A stretch of 64,000 nucleotides of DNA from UBA2402 sp037139735 (GTDB lineage Bacteria; Planctomycetota; Phycisphaerae; Phycisphaerales; UBA1924). A program made the translations under genes and the position numbers. Shown piece by piece: positions 22,942-31,597 of this stretch; position 1 is the first letter of the stretch, and each line of letters begins with the position of its first letter. A model generated the notes under the pieces. That model saw only the letters and a program-made list of their open reading frames with translations, was not told the DNA's origin and did no database searches. The DNA lies in the NCBI GenBank assembly GCA_037139735.1, contig JBAXFU010000005.1:1-64000 (forward strand), in the 5' to 3' direction.

Positions 22942-25754
22942 GAAGCGTTCTCCCGGTCGGCATCGCCCAGTCGCATCACCCACAACTCGAGCATGACGCG
23001 CTCCGACGAGGCGATCTGGTCGAGGACGTGCGCGGCCTTCCTGCGCTGCTCGAGGTTCGACGCCAGGATTTCGGCGACACGATCGGCCCTGGCGGGAAAC
23101 TCGCAGCAGGTGGCGTACGCCATGAGTTCGACGAGCGTGACTTGACGGGCCGCGAAGACCTGCACCCGGCCCGCGGCGAGCCGCTCGCGGGCCTCCTTGT
23201 TGCGAAGGATCGCGGCGATGCTCAGCGGCTCGCGGCCCGTGGGCACGAGCGACTGGGCCTCGCGGATGGCGGCGGCCGCCACCTGCTCGACGGCCTGTTC
23301 GGCGGGCATCGTCCGGTCGCCGCCGCCGGAGGGCGCAAGGCGACCGGCGTAGGCGTCGGCGAGCGTCGCCCCGATGGCGTCGGCGATGGCGTCGATGCCG
23401 TCGCCGGCCAGCAGTTCGAGCGTCCGCTCCACGAGCGCGCGCCGCAGGGCGACGGGCCACGACGAGTGTCGCGGCGAGGGGAGCGAGTCGATGCCGATCA
23501 CCGTCTTGAGGAGTTCGGCGTTTCGAGGCGTGGCGGCGATGAAGGGCGCGAACTCGAGCATCGCCGCGGCCACGGCGACATCGGACCCACGCCGCTTGAG
23601 CGTCGTTTGCGCCTCCGACTGCACCCGCTCGGGCGACCCCCTGAACGCGGTCTCGACGAGCAGTCGGGCCTCCATGAGCGTGGGCGTGTCGCTGAACGTC
23701 GAGAGGAGTTGCAGACGTTCGGAGATGCGTTGCTGCGCGGCCACGAACTGCACGGCCCACGCCGTCGACTCCCGTCGAAGGATCGACGGACGCGTCGAGG
23801 TCGCCAACGACGCGACTCGCTTCTCCAGTCCGGCGTCGAGGTCGAGCAGGAGCAGATCCACCTCCCCCGCCGCCGCCGCCGCTCGCGACTCGTCGAGTCC
23901 CGCCGCGGCGAGCATGCTCGCCCCCTGGCACAGCCTCGCCATCGCCACGGCACGAACCGCGCGACCCGCCACGGTGTCGGCGGCGGGCGACTCGAGTTCC
24001 CTCGCGGCCGCCTTGAGCCACGCCTCGTGCGTCGTGGCCTTCGACGGCGCGGGACGCCCGGCCCACGCCGACGCGTACTGGGCCCGCACCCTCGCACGCT
24101 CATCGTCGCGGGCGTCGGCCCTGAGCACCATCGTCGCATCGACTCCCGGAGCCCCCGAGCGGGTCGCCAGGGCGCGGGTGATGACGTGCAGGTCGTCGGC
24201 GTGAATGGCGGGCTGGTCGAACTTGGCGAGCAGCCACGCCCGCGACGGATCCTCCGCACGCCACGCAACGGCGCACGCGAGTTCCGTCAGCGTCCGGAAG
24301 GTGGCCTCGTCCTGCGAGGGGTCGGGCCCGGTGAGCATGATCCGATCCATCGCGGCCAGCACCAGCGAGGCGGGCGACACGGCCTGCGACGCCTTCGCCG
24401 CCTCGAGCCACTTGCCCCACGCCTGCACCCGGGCGTCGATCATCGCCGGATCGCTCGTGGCGTCGCGTGCGACCATGCTCGCGGCGAGGGATCGCAGCCA
24501 TGCCGAGACGCCCTGATCGAAGGTCGTCTCGCCCACGCCGCCCGGACCGAAGATCTGCGACACCAACGCCTCGACGCGCCGCACCATGGCCTGCGGCAGG
24601 TCGCGTTCGCGAGCGAGCCTCGCGACGACGCCCGCCGTCCAGACGCTGCCGACAAGCTGCGACGCGGCGGGCGGATTCGTCCCGCCCGGGGCGTGGTCCG
24701 CGATGGCGTCCAGTACGCCCGGCCCCTCCTGCTGACGTGCCGCCCCCGCGTAGACCGCGTCGATCACCGCATCGACGGCGCGGATGCGTTCGTCCGCCAA
24801 CGCCGAGGGCCATGCGTCCCCCAGCATCGCGTACGCGTGGGAGAAGGCTTCCGGCCCGCCACGCTCGCCGCCCCTGATCGCCGCCGTCGCGGTCTCGAGA
24901 TCTCGCACCAGGTCGGGCCATTCCGCCACGTGCGTCGGCGGTGCGGGAGTCGGCGTGGACGAGGTCGCCGGCATCGACGTGGCGTTGAGCGGCCGTGGCG
25001 GCACGTCGCCCGGCGTGGCGGCCGGCGCGGCGGCCACCGGCGACGAGGCCGGGGACTGGCTCGGCCCGGTCGCCGGCGCAGGCGAGGGGGAAGCCGACGA
25101 TGATCCCGGCGACGGCCGCATCGACACCACGACGATCACCACGGCGGCGACGCCGAGCAGACTCAGCAACCCTCCGAGCAGCCAGCCGATGAGCACGATC
25201 ACGCCGCGGGAGGGATCGACCGGCGCAGGGTCGGGATCGAGGACCGAGCGTCCCGCCACGACCGGCCGCGGCCGGTTCCCCGTCGTCGGCGAGCCGCCGC
25301 CATGCTGCAGGGTCGCGAGCCATGCGGCCAGTTGCGTCGGGTCGATTCCCCGCTCGGCCCCCAGGGCCACGACGTGGCGCATGACCTCGCGTGACCATCC
25401 GCCTCCCGCGGCGACGACGGCCATCACCTGAGCCCTGAAGTCGTCGGGCATGACGGGCTCGCGAGGCTGGAAGGCGGCGGACCGATCCGATGTGAGGAGC
25501 TTCGACGCCGCCGCGTGGAGCGCCATCCGAAGTTCATCGGCCTGCGGCGCGGACCTGTGGGGATGCTCGCCGATCAGCCGCAATCTCGCGTGCAGGGCGT
25601 CGACGATCTGCACGTCGGTCCATGGACCTTGCCCCTCGAGGCCGAGCAGCGAACTCGGACGCTCGAGGTCGATCGCGTCGCCGAGGTACAAGGCCACCGC
25701 GGCCGCCGCACGGATGCGGCCGTCATCGCCGGGAACGGAGGCGGGGAGGGTCAT
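22938..25754 (-). CDS. Large single-pass membrane protein (gene 4 of coupled operon)
   Basis: This 938-residue protein has a cytoplasmic N-terminal region of about 180 residues, one membrane helix at 185-212 and a Pro/Ala/Ser/Thr linker to about 280. The long Ala-rich helical domain that follows would be outside the membrane. Residues 33-88 (SSLLGLEGQGPWTDVQIVDA and LHAAASKLLT) recall a J-domain-like module as seen in planctomycete proteins, but the HPD tripeptide is not clear (EHPHRSA). No catalytic motif is visible in the large domain. The gene starts by ATGA overlap and ends by ATGA overlap. Function unknown. Confidence 0.72.
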   Translation of the reverse strand: MTLPASVPGDDGRIRAAAAVALYLGDAIDLERPSSLLGLEGQGPWTDVQIVDALHARLRLIGEHPHRSAPQADELRMALHAAASKLLTSDRSAAFQPREPVMPDDFRAQVMAVVAAGGGWSREVMRHVVALGAERGIDPTQLAAWLATLQHGGGSPTTGNRPRPVVAGRSVLDPDPAPVDPSRGVIVLIGWLLGGLLSLLGVAAVVIVVVSMRPSPGSSSASPSPAPATGPSQSPASSPVAAAPAATPGDVPPRPLNATSMPATSSTPTPAPPTHVAEWPDLVRDLETATAAIRGGERGGPEAFSHAYAMLGDAWPSALADERIRAVDAVIDAVYAGAARQQEGPGVLDAIADHAPGGTNPPAASQLVGSVWTAGVVARLARERDLPQAMVRRVEALVSQIFGPGGVGETTFDQGVSAWLRSLAASMVARDATSDPAMIDARVQAWGKWLEAAKASQAVSPASLVLAAMDRIMLTGPDPSQDEATFRTLTELACAVAWRAEDPSRAWLLAKFDQPAIHADDLHVITRALATRSGAPGVDATMVLRADARDDERARVRAQYASAWAGRPAPSKATTHEAWLKAAARELESPAADTVAGRAVRAVAMARLCQGASMLAAAGLDESRAAAAAGEVDLLLLDLDAGLEKRVASLATSTRPSILRRESTAWAVQFVAAQQRISERLQLLSTFSDTPTLMEARLLVETAFRGSPERVQSEAQTTLKRRGSDVAVAAAMLEFAPFIAATPRNAELLKTVIGIDSLPSPRHSSWPVALRRALVERTLELLAGDGIDAIADAIGATLADAYAGRLAPSGGGDRTMPAEQAVEQVAAAAIREAQSLVPTGREPLSIAAILRNKEARERLAAGRVQVFAARQVTLVELMAYATCCEFPARADRVAEILASNLEQRRKAAHVLDQIASSERVMLELWVMRLGDADRENAS

Positions 25755-28480
25755 GGCGGGCCACCCCCGGGACGCGGCGTGGCGAGCTTGAGCCGCTGCT
25801 CGAGCACGTCGAACTTGGCGTCCCACGGCGCGGGACCGTATCGAGGCCGCAGCGTCTTGAACTGCTGGAGCACGGCAAGGGCCTTGGCCTGATCCTGCTT
25901 GGCGATCAGGCGGATCGACTCGAGCCTGGCCTCGTACCACGCGTCGGAATCCTCCTCGGCCGAAGCCAGCATCTCGAGCCACGCCTGCACGGCCTGATCG
26001 AGTCGACCGGCCTCCTCCCCCAGGGTCGCAAGCCGCCGGAGCGAGCCGAGCGTCTTGAACCCCTTGTCGACCTGCTCGCGATCGAGTTGCATGGAGAGGT
26101 CTCGCATCGCCACGTCGCCCCGCAGTCGCCAGAGGGCGGCGGCCGCGTCGGCCACGCCGTCGCGGATGTTGGCGAGCGCGGCGGGCGTGAAGTCGGCGTG
26201 AAGCAGCACGCGAGTGCCTCCCGCGACGACGCGCGAGGCGGCGTCGACATCGTTGCGGTCGGCGTTCCACTGGTCGAGGGCGCGACGGAAGAGGAATCGT
26301 TCGGCGGCGGGCACGAAGGGCCCGCCCAGCGCCCGCAGCACGTCGAGTTCTCTCGCCTCGGCCTCGCCGTCCCGCTTGGCCACCGCGATCTGGAATCGCC
26401 GGTAGCCGAGTTCATCGGCCAGCTTGGACAGATCGACGCCATGGAACTTGGCGAGCGAGTCGATGATCGTCAGCGCCTCCTGGGCCGTCGAGACGTCGGG
26501 AACCGTCGCCCCCAGCGCCACCTCGGCGACGCGACGGGCGCGATTCGCCGCCACGTCGGCCATCCGCCTCGCCCCGGCCTCCTCGGTCGCGGTCGCCTCG
26601 GCCACTTCCTGACGCAGCAGGTCCATCGCCACGTCGACGAACTTCACGCCGGCGAAGTCGCGGGGCGAACCGCCCGCCGACTGCCTCCACGCTCGGTACA
26701 GGCCGTCCGCGGCCACCGAACGGGCGGCGCGGTGCACCGGATCCTCCCGCGGCACCTTCAGCAACGCGTCGATCTCGGTGGCCGTGAGCGCCTTGCCGCT
26801 CCCCGACCGCTGCAGCACCATCGCGTTGGCCTCGCGGGTGTTGGGGAAGGTCTGGATGAACAGCGTCTCGAGTCGCTCGCGACGGCCCTCGAGCCCCTTG
26901 GCCCCTTGCTTGGCGGCCAGTCCCAGCGAGACGATGGCATACTGCAACGCGTTGCGACGATCCGCTTCGGGCCCTGGCAAGGCGAAGGCCTGTTCGAGCG
27001 TCGTCGCCGCCTCCTCGAGCAGTCCGGCGTAGTGCTGCGACAACCCCATGCAGATCGTCGCCTGCAGCCGCGTCGACGCAAAGGACGCAGCGTCGGACGA
27101 GGCCAGGCACCCGCGGAAGAGTTCGGTCGCGACGCGATACGCGTCGACCGTCTCGGCATCCTTGGTCGGCGCGTTCGCCGCGTCCGGCCGGCGCGTCTTG
27201 TGCAGGTCGCGGGCGTCGTCGAAGGCCCGCAACGCTCGAACGTAGGTGTTGATGAAGCCCTCGGTGCCGATGATCGCCGTGCCGTACTGGCGCACGAGGC
27301 TCATCACGTGCCCGACCTCGCCCCGGGCCACCAGATCGGCCATCGCCACCTGCGCCGTCTCCTGCGCCTTGACGCGAAGCCCCTCGCGAAAGTCCGGCGT
27401 TCGCAACGCGCCGAGCGAGACGATCGCCAGTTGCCTGGCGTCGGCCAAGGCCAGCGGCCGCGGCTTGCCCGAATCGTCGCGTCTGGCCTTGGTCACCGCG
27501 ATGTCGATCTCCGACCAGCGATCGTCCGCCGCCAGCACCACCAGGCGCCGACGCAGCAGTTGGTCGCCGACCTCCTTGGGCAGTTCGGAGGCCTGGTCCA
27601 GTTCCATCAGCCAGCGGATGGCCTCGACGTGGTTGCCCAGCCGCGAACTCGCCAACGCGCACCCGGTCACCGCCTTGGCGATGTGGTCGTAGCGGATGAG
27701 ATCGAGCGGCGCCCGGTCGATCGTCGCGGGCCGGCCCGGCAACGCGTTGAGCAGCACCCCGAAGTGTTCCATCGCCTTCGCGGCGTGCTGCTGCTCGCCC
27801 GTCAGCATCGACAGGTACAACGACGCCCAGCCCGCGCGAAACTCCGCCCTCGAACGCTGCTCGCGAAGCTCGTCGATCTGCGTCCGCACCTTCGCCAGAT
27901 CATCCTCGCCGATGCCCGCGCGATCGCGACGCTCCTCGAGCGTCTTGAGCCGCCCCGCCAACTCCCGGCCCAGCCGCTGAAAGACCGGCGTCACCTCCGT
28001 CAACACCCGCCTGGCCTCGGCCAGTTCCTCGGGCGTGGCGAGCAGCAACTGGTGACGCTCCACCAGGTCCTCCATCGGCAGGTACTGCGCCGTCGCCAGC
28101 GTCAGCCGCAACGCGGGCGTCGCTACCTCCGGCACCTTCGCCAAGAGTTCGCGGCAACGTCCCTCGATGGCCTGTCGCTCCGCGGGCGTCGGGCTCCCGT
28201 CGAGCATCCTCGCGTACAGGTCGCCCAGCGATTCCGCCACCACTCGCCTCGTCTCGCCCTGGGCCGTCTCGAGCCGCTGACGCAACGACGCCGCCAGCGG
28301 TTTGGTCAGTCCCAGGTCGAGCAAGTAGGCATCGGCGGGCGGCACCGGCCGCTCCGAGACCGGCCGCTCCGACACTGGCCGCTCCGGGGCCGGCGGCGGC
28401 GGGGCTTGACGTGCCATCGCCACGCCGCAGCACACGACCCACGCCATCCACCCCGCGCGCATGCTCACCGGGGCGGTCAC
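25751..28480 (-). CDS. Large exported helical repeat protein (gene 3 of coupled operon)
   Basis: This 909-residue protein has an N-terminal signal (RAGWMAWVVCCGVAMARQ) followed by a Pro-rich segment holding repeats of ERPVS. The remainder is a long Ala/Arg/Leu-rich helical array with TPR-like units, such as KAMEHFGVLLNALPGRP and ASSRLGNHVEAIRWLMELDQ. This suggests a scaffold protein for protein-protein contacts in the periplasm. The start is GTG with a GTGA overlap on the upstream stop. An alternative ATG lies six codons downstream, just before the hydrophobic core. No enzyme motif is seen. Function unknown. Confidence 0.72.
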   Translation of the reverse strand: MTAPVSMRAGWMAWVVCCGVAMARQAPPPPAPERPVSERPVSERPVPPADAYLLDLGLTKPLAASLRQRLETAQGETRRVVAESLGDLYARMLDGSPTPAERQAIEGRCRELLAKVPEVATPALRLTLATAQYLPMEDLVERHQLLLATPEELAEARRVLTEVTPVFQRLGRELAGRLKTLEERRDRAGIGEDDLAKVRTQIDELREQRSRAEFRAGWASLYLSMLTGEQQHAAKAMEHFGVLLNALPGRPATIDRAPLDLIRYDHIAKAVTGCALASSRLGNHVEAIRWLMELDQASELPKEVGDQLLRRRLVVLAADDRWSEIDIAVTKARRDDSGKPRPLALADARQLAIVSLGALRTPDFREGLRVKAQETAQVAMADLVARGEVGHVMSLVRQYGTAIIGTEGFINTYVRALRAFDDARDLHKTRRPDAANAPTKDAETVDAYRVATELFRGCLASSDAASFASTRLQATICMGLSQHYAGLLEEAATTLEQAFALPGPEADRRNALQYAIVSLGLAAKQGAKGLEGRRERLETLFIQTFPNTREANAMVLQRSGSGKALTATEIDALLKVPREDPVHRAARSVAADGLYRAWRQSAGGSPRDFAGVKFVDVAMDLLRQEVAEATATEEAGARRMADVAANRARRVAEVALGATVPDVSTAQEALTIIDSLAKFHGVDLSKLADELGYRRFQIAVAKRDGEAEARELDVLRALGGPFVPAAERFLFRRALDQWNADRNDVDAASRVVAGGTRVLLHADFTPAALANIRDGVADAAAALWRLRGDVAMRDLSMQLDREQVDKGFKTLGSLRRLATLGEEAGRLDQAVQAWLEMLASAEEDSDAWYEARLESIRLIAKQDQAKALAVLQQFKTLRPRYGPAPWDAKFDVLEQRLKLATPRPGGGPP

Positions 28481-29637
28481 GGCTTGGCCTCCTTGACGGT
28501 GGCGGCGGGAAGCGTCGGCGACGCGGGGAGTCGCCGCAGCGGCTCAAAGTCGAGGGCGGGATGCCTGGGGAACCGGTCGGCGAGCCGGTTGCGAAGCGCG
28601 TGGGCGCCGCGGAGATCGCCCGATTCGGCCATGGCCAACGCGGCTTCGGCCATCGCCACGCCCGTCACGTACGGGCATGCGTGCTCCATCGTCGCGGGAA
28701 TGGCGAGCAGTTCGGCCACCGCGAGCATGCGGGACTCGTCGTCTTGCTCTCGCAGCAGCGAGCGGCCGATGGCGCAGCGACACCATGCCGCCAGCCACGG
28801 AGCGGGCGCCGGCTCGGCCGCCACTCTCGTCCGAAGCCGCTCGCGGGCCTGCGCTCTGGCCGCCGCATCGCCGGCGCGGGCCGCGACGATGTCATAGACC
28901 AGCCGCACGGCGTCGTCGGCCGCGACAGGTTCCGCCGGCAGCGTGCTGGACCCCAGTTCGGTCTGCATCGAGGTTCGATAGATCGCCCCCAACGCGGCGG
29001 CGCGTCCGGTTCGTTCCCTGGGCTGCGCCCGCAGCCACGTCTGCACCGCGGGCGTCGCCAGCCAGATCGGCGGCAACGACGGATTGAGCCGCGTGACCTC
29101 GTCGGCCGGCGTGAGATCGGTCGGGTCGATCGTGTCGCCTCCTCGCACGATCAGCCGGGGCGTCGGATCCCCCTCGCACGCCTCGAGGTACGACAGGAAC
29201 GGATCGACCGCGAGCGTGTTGGCGCCTCGCGCCACGCGGCAGAGCAGCAGGCCGCCGGCGACCAGTTGCGCCATCGGGCCGCGACGCCCCGCGTATCGAT
29301 CCTCGAGCGACTCGAACAGGGGCTCGGCCCCGCCAAGATCGCCTCGCTCGAGCCGCGTGCGGGCTCGCCACGCGGCCTCGGCCGCCGCGGCGTGCGCCGA
29401 GGCGTCCGATGCGAACCGCCCCTGCACCGAAACCACCATGTCCCACGGCACGCGGCGTCCTTCTGCGTCGCGAGATGGCCCCACGAGCACCCCGTCGATG
29501 CCCACGCCGAGCACAGGCTCGACCACGGCGGGCATGCCGCGACGAACGACGACCTCCTGCGCAGCCGCGAACCGCCACTGAACGCCCGCGACGGCGAACG
29601 CGGCGAAGACGACATGGATCGCGCGGCGGGAGGTCAT
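28477..29637 (-). CDS. Exported protein of unknown function (gene 2 of coupled operon)
   Basis: This 386-residue protein has a signal peptide (AIHVVFAAFAVAGVQWRFAA, cleavage before QEV). A short beta-rich segment (VVEPVLGVGIDGVLVG, then RVPWDMVVSVQGRF) precedes an Ala-rich helical remainder with TPR-like pairs (ARTRLERGDLGGAEPLFESL). It starts by ATGA overlap with the VWA gene and ends by GTGA overlap with the 909-residue gene. It probably works with those proteins at the cell envelope; no family is recognised. Confidence 0.7.
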   Translation of the reverse strand: MTSRRAIHVVFAAFAVAGVQWRFAAAQEVVVRRGMPAVVEPVLGVGIDGVLVGPSRDAEGRRVPWDMVVSVQGRFASDASAHAAAAEAAWRARTRLERGDLGGAEPLFESLEDRYAGRRGPMAQLVAGGLLLCRVARGANTLAVDPFLSYLEACEGDPTPRLIVRGGDTIDPTDLTPADEVTRLNPSLPPIWLATPAVQTWLRAQPRERTGRAAALGAIYRTSMQTELGSSTLPAEPVAADDAVRLVYDIVAARAGDAAARAQARERLRTRVAAEPAPAPWLAAWCRCAIGRSLLREQDDESRMLAVAELLAIPATMEHACPYVTGVAMAEAALAMAESGDLRGAHALRNRLADRFPRHPALDFEPLRRLPASPTLPAATVKEAKP

Positions 29638-30668
29638 TCCGGGACGAACTTGTAAGTCCCCTTGGTGGACGCGGCGATCTCCTTCATCGCGAGTTCGCCC
29701 TGCGTGCTGCCCAGGCAGATGCAGTGGATCGGAATCTTGACCTTCTCTCGCAGCTTCTGCAGCGCGGGCATGATGTCGTTGAACTCGCCGTCGGTCATGA
29801 AGTAGATGGCGTCGGGACGGGGCCGCATGGTGTGGATGACCTCGAGACCGGAGAGGGGCTCGGTGCCTCCGTTGGCCACCAGGGTTCCGAACTGCGCCCG
29901 GGCCCATCGCTTGCCCGCATCGGAGGCCTCTCGCCACTCGGCCTTGTCGCCCACGATCATGTGCACCGTGCTGAAGGCCACCACCACGAACGAGCTGGTG
30001 GGCGTCATGGCGTTCACCGACTTGATCAACTGCTCGCGAAGGTTGATGATCCGCCGTCCGTCCATCGAGGAACTGACGTCCACGAGGAAGGCGAACCGCG
30101 ACCCTGTCGCCTCGACGCCGAAGAACGAGGCGCCCGACCCGCCCCCGCCGCCGCCCGAGCCGCCCAGGCCCATCCCGCCCGAGCCGGACAGGTCGCCGCC
30201 GCCGCCTAGGTCCCCCACCGAGGTCGCCTGCGTCGCGCCGCCGACGGCGGCATCGGCGACGATGGTGTCGTCCGTCCGCATCGGATCCTGCGGACCGGTT
30301 TCCGGAGGCAGGTCGGGAATCGCGGGCAATGCCCCGGCCGATTCCGCGGCCGCCTCCAGCGCGGCCAAGTCTCCCTGCGTCATCACGGCCATCTCGACGG
30401 GCCCGGCGGCCCCGCCGCCGTCGTCGCCCCCGCCGCCGCCGCGAACCAGCACGAGCGCGGCGATGACGATGAAGCAGGCGTGCGCGGCCAGCGACATCAG
30501 CAGCGCAGGGAGCATCGTCCGCCGAGCCCACGCGGGGATGGCGTCTGGTCGAGGCTGGACCTCCAAGGTGGCTGGGGTGGCGGACATCACGTGGATCTTC
30601 GGCGCAACTGACGCTAGGTCGCCCGGTCCCGCCGAGCGAGCGGGTCGCGTCGTGGCGGTGACGGGCAT
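29634..30668 (-). CDS. Membrane-anchored von Willebrand factor A domain protein (gene 1 of coupled operon)
   Basis: This 344-residue protein has one membrane helix at residues 52-77 (MLPALLMSLAAHACFIVIAA) and a Gly-rich linker (about 150-180). A complete VWA domain follows. The MIDAS metal site is intact: DVSSS (197-201), a Thr in ANGGTEPLSG and an Asp in YFMTDGEFND. VWA domains bind Mg2+-dependent protein ligands. It is the first gene of the five-gene coupled operon, and its 5' end is 51 nt from the divergent pyrH gene. ATG codons at 30668 and 30587 are both possible starts, neither with a strong ribosome-binding site. Confidence 0.85.
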   Translation of the reverse strand: MPVTATTRPARSAGPGDLASVAPKIHVMSATPATLEVQPRPDAIPAWARRTMLPALLMSLAAHACFIVIAALVLVRGGGGGDDGGGAAGPVEMAVMTQGDLAALEAAAESAGALPAIPDLPPETGPQDPMRTDDTIVADAAVGGATQATSVGDLGGGGDLSGSGGMGLGGSGGGGGGSGASFFGVEATGSRFAFLVDVSSSMDGRRIINLREQLIKSVNAMTPTSSFVVVAFSTVHMIVGDKAEWREASDAGKRWARAQFGTLVANGGTEPLSGLEVIHTMRPRPDAIYFMTDGEFNDIMPALQKLREKVKIPIHCICLGSTQGELAMKEIAASTKGTYKFVPE

Positions 30669-30719
30669 GACTTCATCGACCGACGCGGGTCGATCGCTGT
30701 CGCCTTACACTCCCCCATC

Positions 30720-31499
30720 ATGGCATCCCCGACCAACGGCTCCTCCCCCGGTTCTACGACCTCGCCCCGCGGCGGTTCCTCCCCTGCGGGACGCCGCAAG
30801 CGGATCCTCCTCAAGATCAGCGGCGAGTCGCTGGGCAAGCCGGGCGGGTTCGGGATCGATTCGGACGAACTCGACACCATCGCCCGCGAGATCAAGCTCG
30901 CCACCGCCGCGGGGGCCCAGCTGGCCGTGGTGGTCGGCGGCGGCAACATCATCCGCGGGGCCGAGCTCGCGGCCCAGGGCCACATCCATCAGGCCACGGC
31001 CGACCACATGGGCATGCTGGGCACGGTCATCAACGGCCTGGCCCTCAAGGAGAAGCTCCTGTCGCTGGGCCAGGACTGCCGCGTGATGAGCGCCATCGAG
31101 ATCCGGGCGGTGGCCGAGCCCTTCATCCGCAGCCGCGCCCTGCGACATCTCGAAAAGGGTCGCGTGGTGATCCTGGTGGCGGGCACCGGCAACCCCTTCT
31201 TCACCACCGACACCTGCGCGTCGCTTCGGGCCACGGAACTCGAGTGCGAGGTGCTCCTCAAGGCCACGAAGGTCGACGGCGTCTACACCGCCGACCCCAA
31301 GAAGGACCCCACCGCCACCAAGTACGACACCATCGCGCTCAACGACGCCATCAACCAGCGTCTCAAGATCATGGACATGACCGCGTTGGCGATGTGCAAC
31401 GAGAACAAGGTGCCCGTGATCGTCTTCGACTACAAGGTGCCCGGCAACATCGCCAAGGTCGTCGCGGGCGAGCGGATCGGCACGCTGGTCAGCGCGTGA
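30720..31499 (+). CDS. pyrH: UMP kinase
   Basis: This 259-residue protein is a bacterial UMP kinase of the amino-acid-kinase fold, converting UMP to UDP with ATP in pyrimidine nucleotide synthesis. It shows RILLKISGESLG, VVVGGGNIIRG, DHMGMLGTVINGLAL, GTGNPFFTTDTCASLRA and VLLKATKVDGVYTADP. The first 25 residues are a Ser/Gly/Pro-rich extension not found in most family members; the conserved domain begins at KRILLKIS. No in-frame ATG lies between the annotated start and the domain. The gene is monocistronic and divergent from the VWA operon. Confidence 0.97.
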   Translation: MASPTNGSSPGSTTSPRGGSSPAGRRKRILLKISGESLGKPGGFGIDSDELDTIAREIKLATAAGAQLAVVVGGGNIIRGAELAAQGHIHQATADHMGMLGTVINGLALKEKLLSLGQDCRVMSAIEIRAVAEPFIRSRALRHLEKGRVVILVAGTGNPFFTTDTCASLRATELECEVLLKATKVDGVYTADPKKDPTATKYDTIALNDAINQRLKIMDMTALAMCNENKVPVIVFDYKVPGNIAKVVAGERIGTLVSA

Positions 31500-31529
31500 A
31501 GCGCCGGGACATCATCGTGAACGCCTGAA

Positions 31530-31565
31530 ACGACGCGAGCGAGACCATGGTCTCGCTCGCGTCGT
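31530..31565. terminator. Perfect 36-bp palindrome between convergent genes (bidirectional terminator)
   Basis: ACGACGCGAGCGAGACCA is followed immediately by its exact reverse complement, giving an 18-bp uninterrupted inverted repeat centred between 31547 and 31548. It lies between the convergent pyrH and pckA genes. No T tract is present on either side, so termination would depend on the hairpin alone or on Rho. Confidence 0.7.
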
Positions 31566-31597
31566 CGTTGATGGGCCGCTCCTGAGCGTCGTCGGGC

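Noticed and set aside
25622..28897. 1091-residue plus-strand open frame across the VWA operon
   Set aside because: Composition is Arg/His/Gln-rich and shadow-like. It crosses the coupled junction of two minus-strand genes that have signal peptides and proper overlaps.
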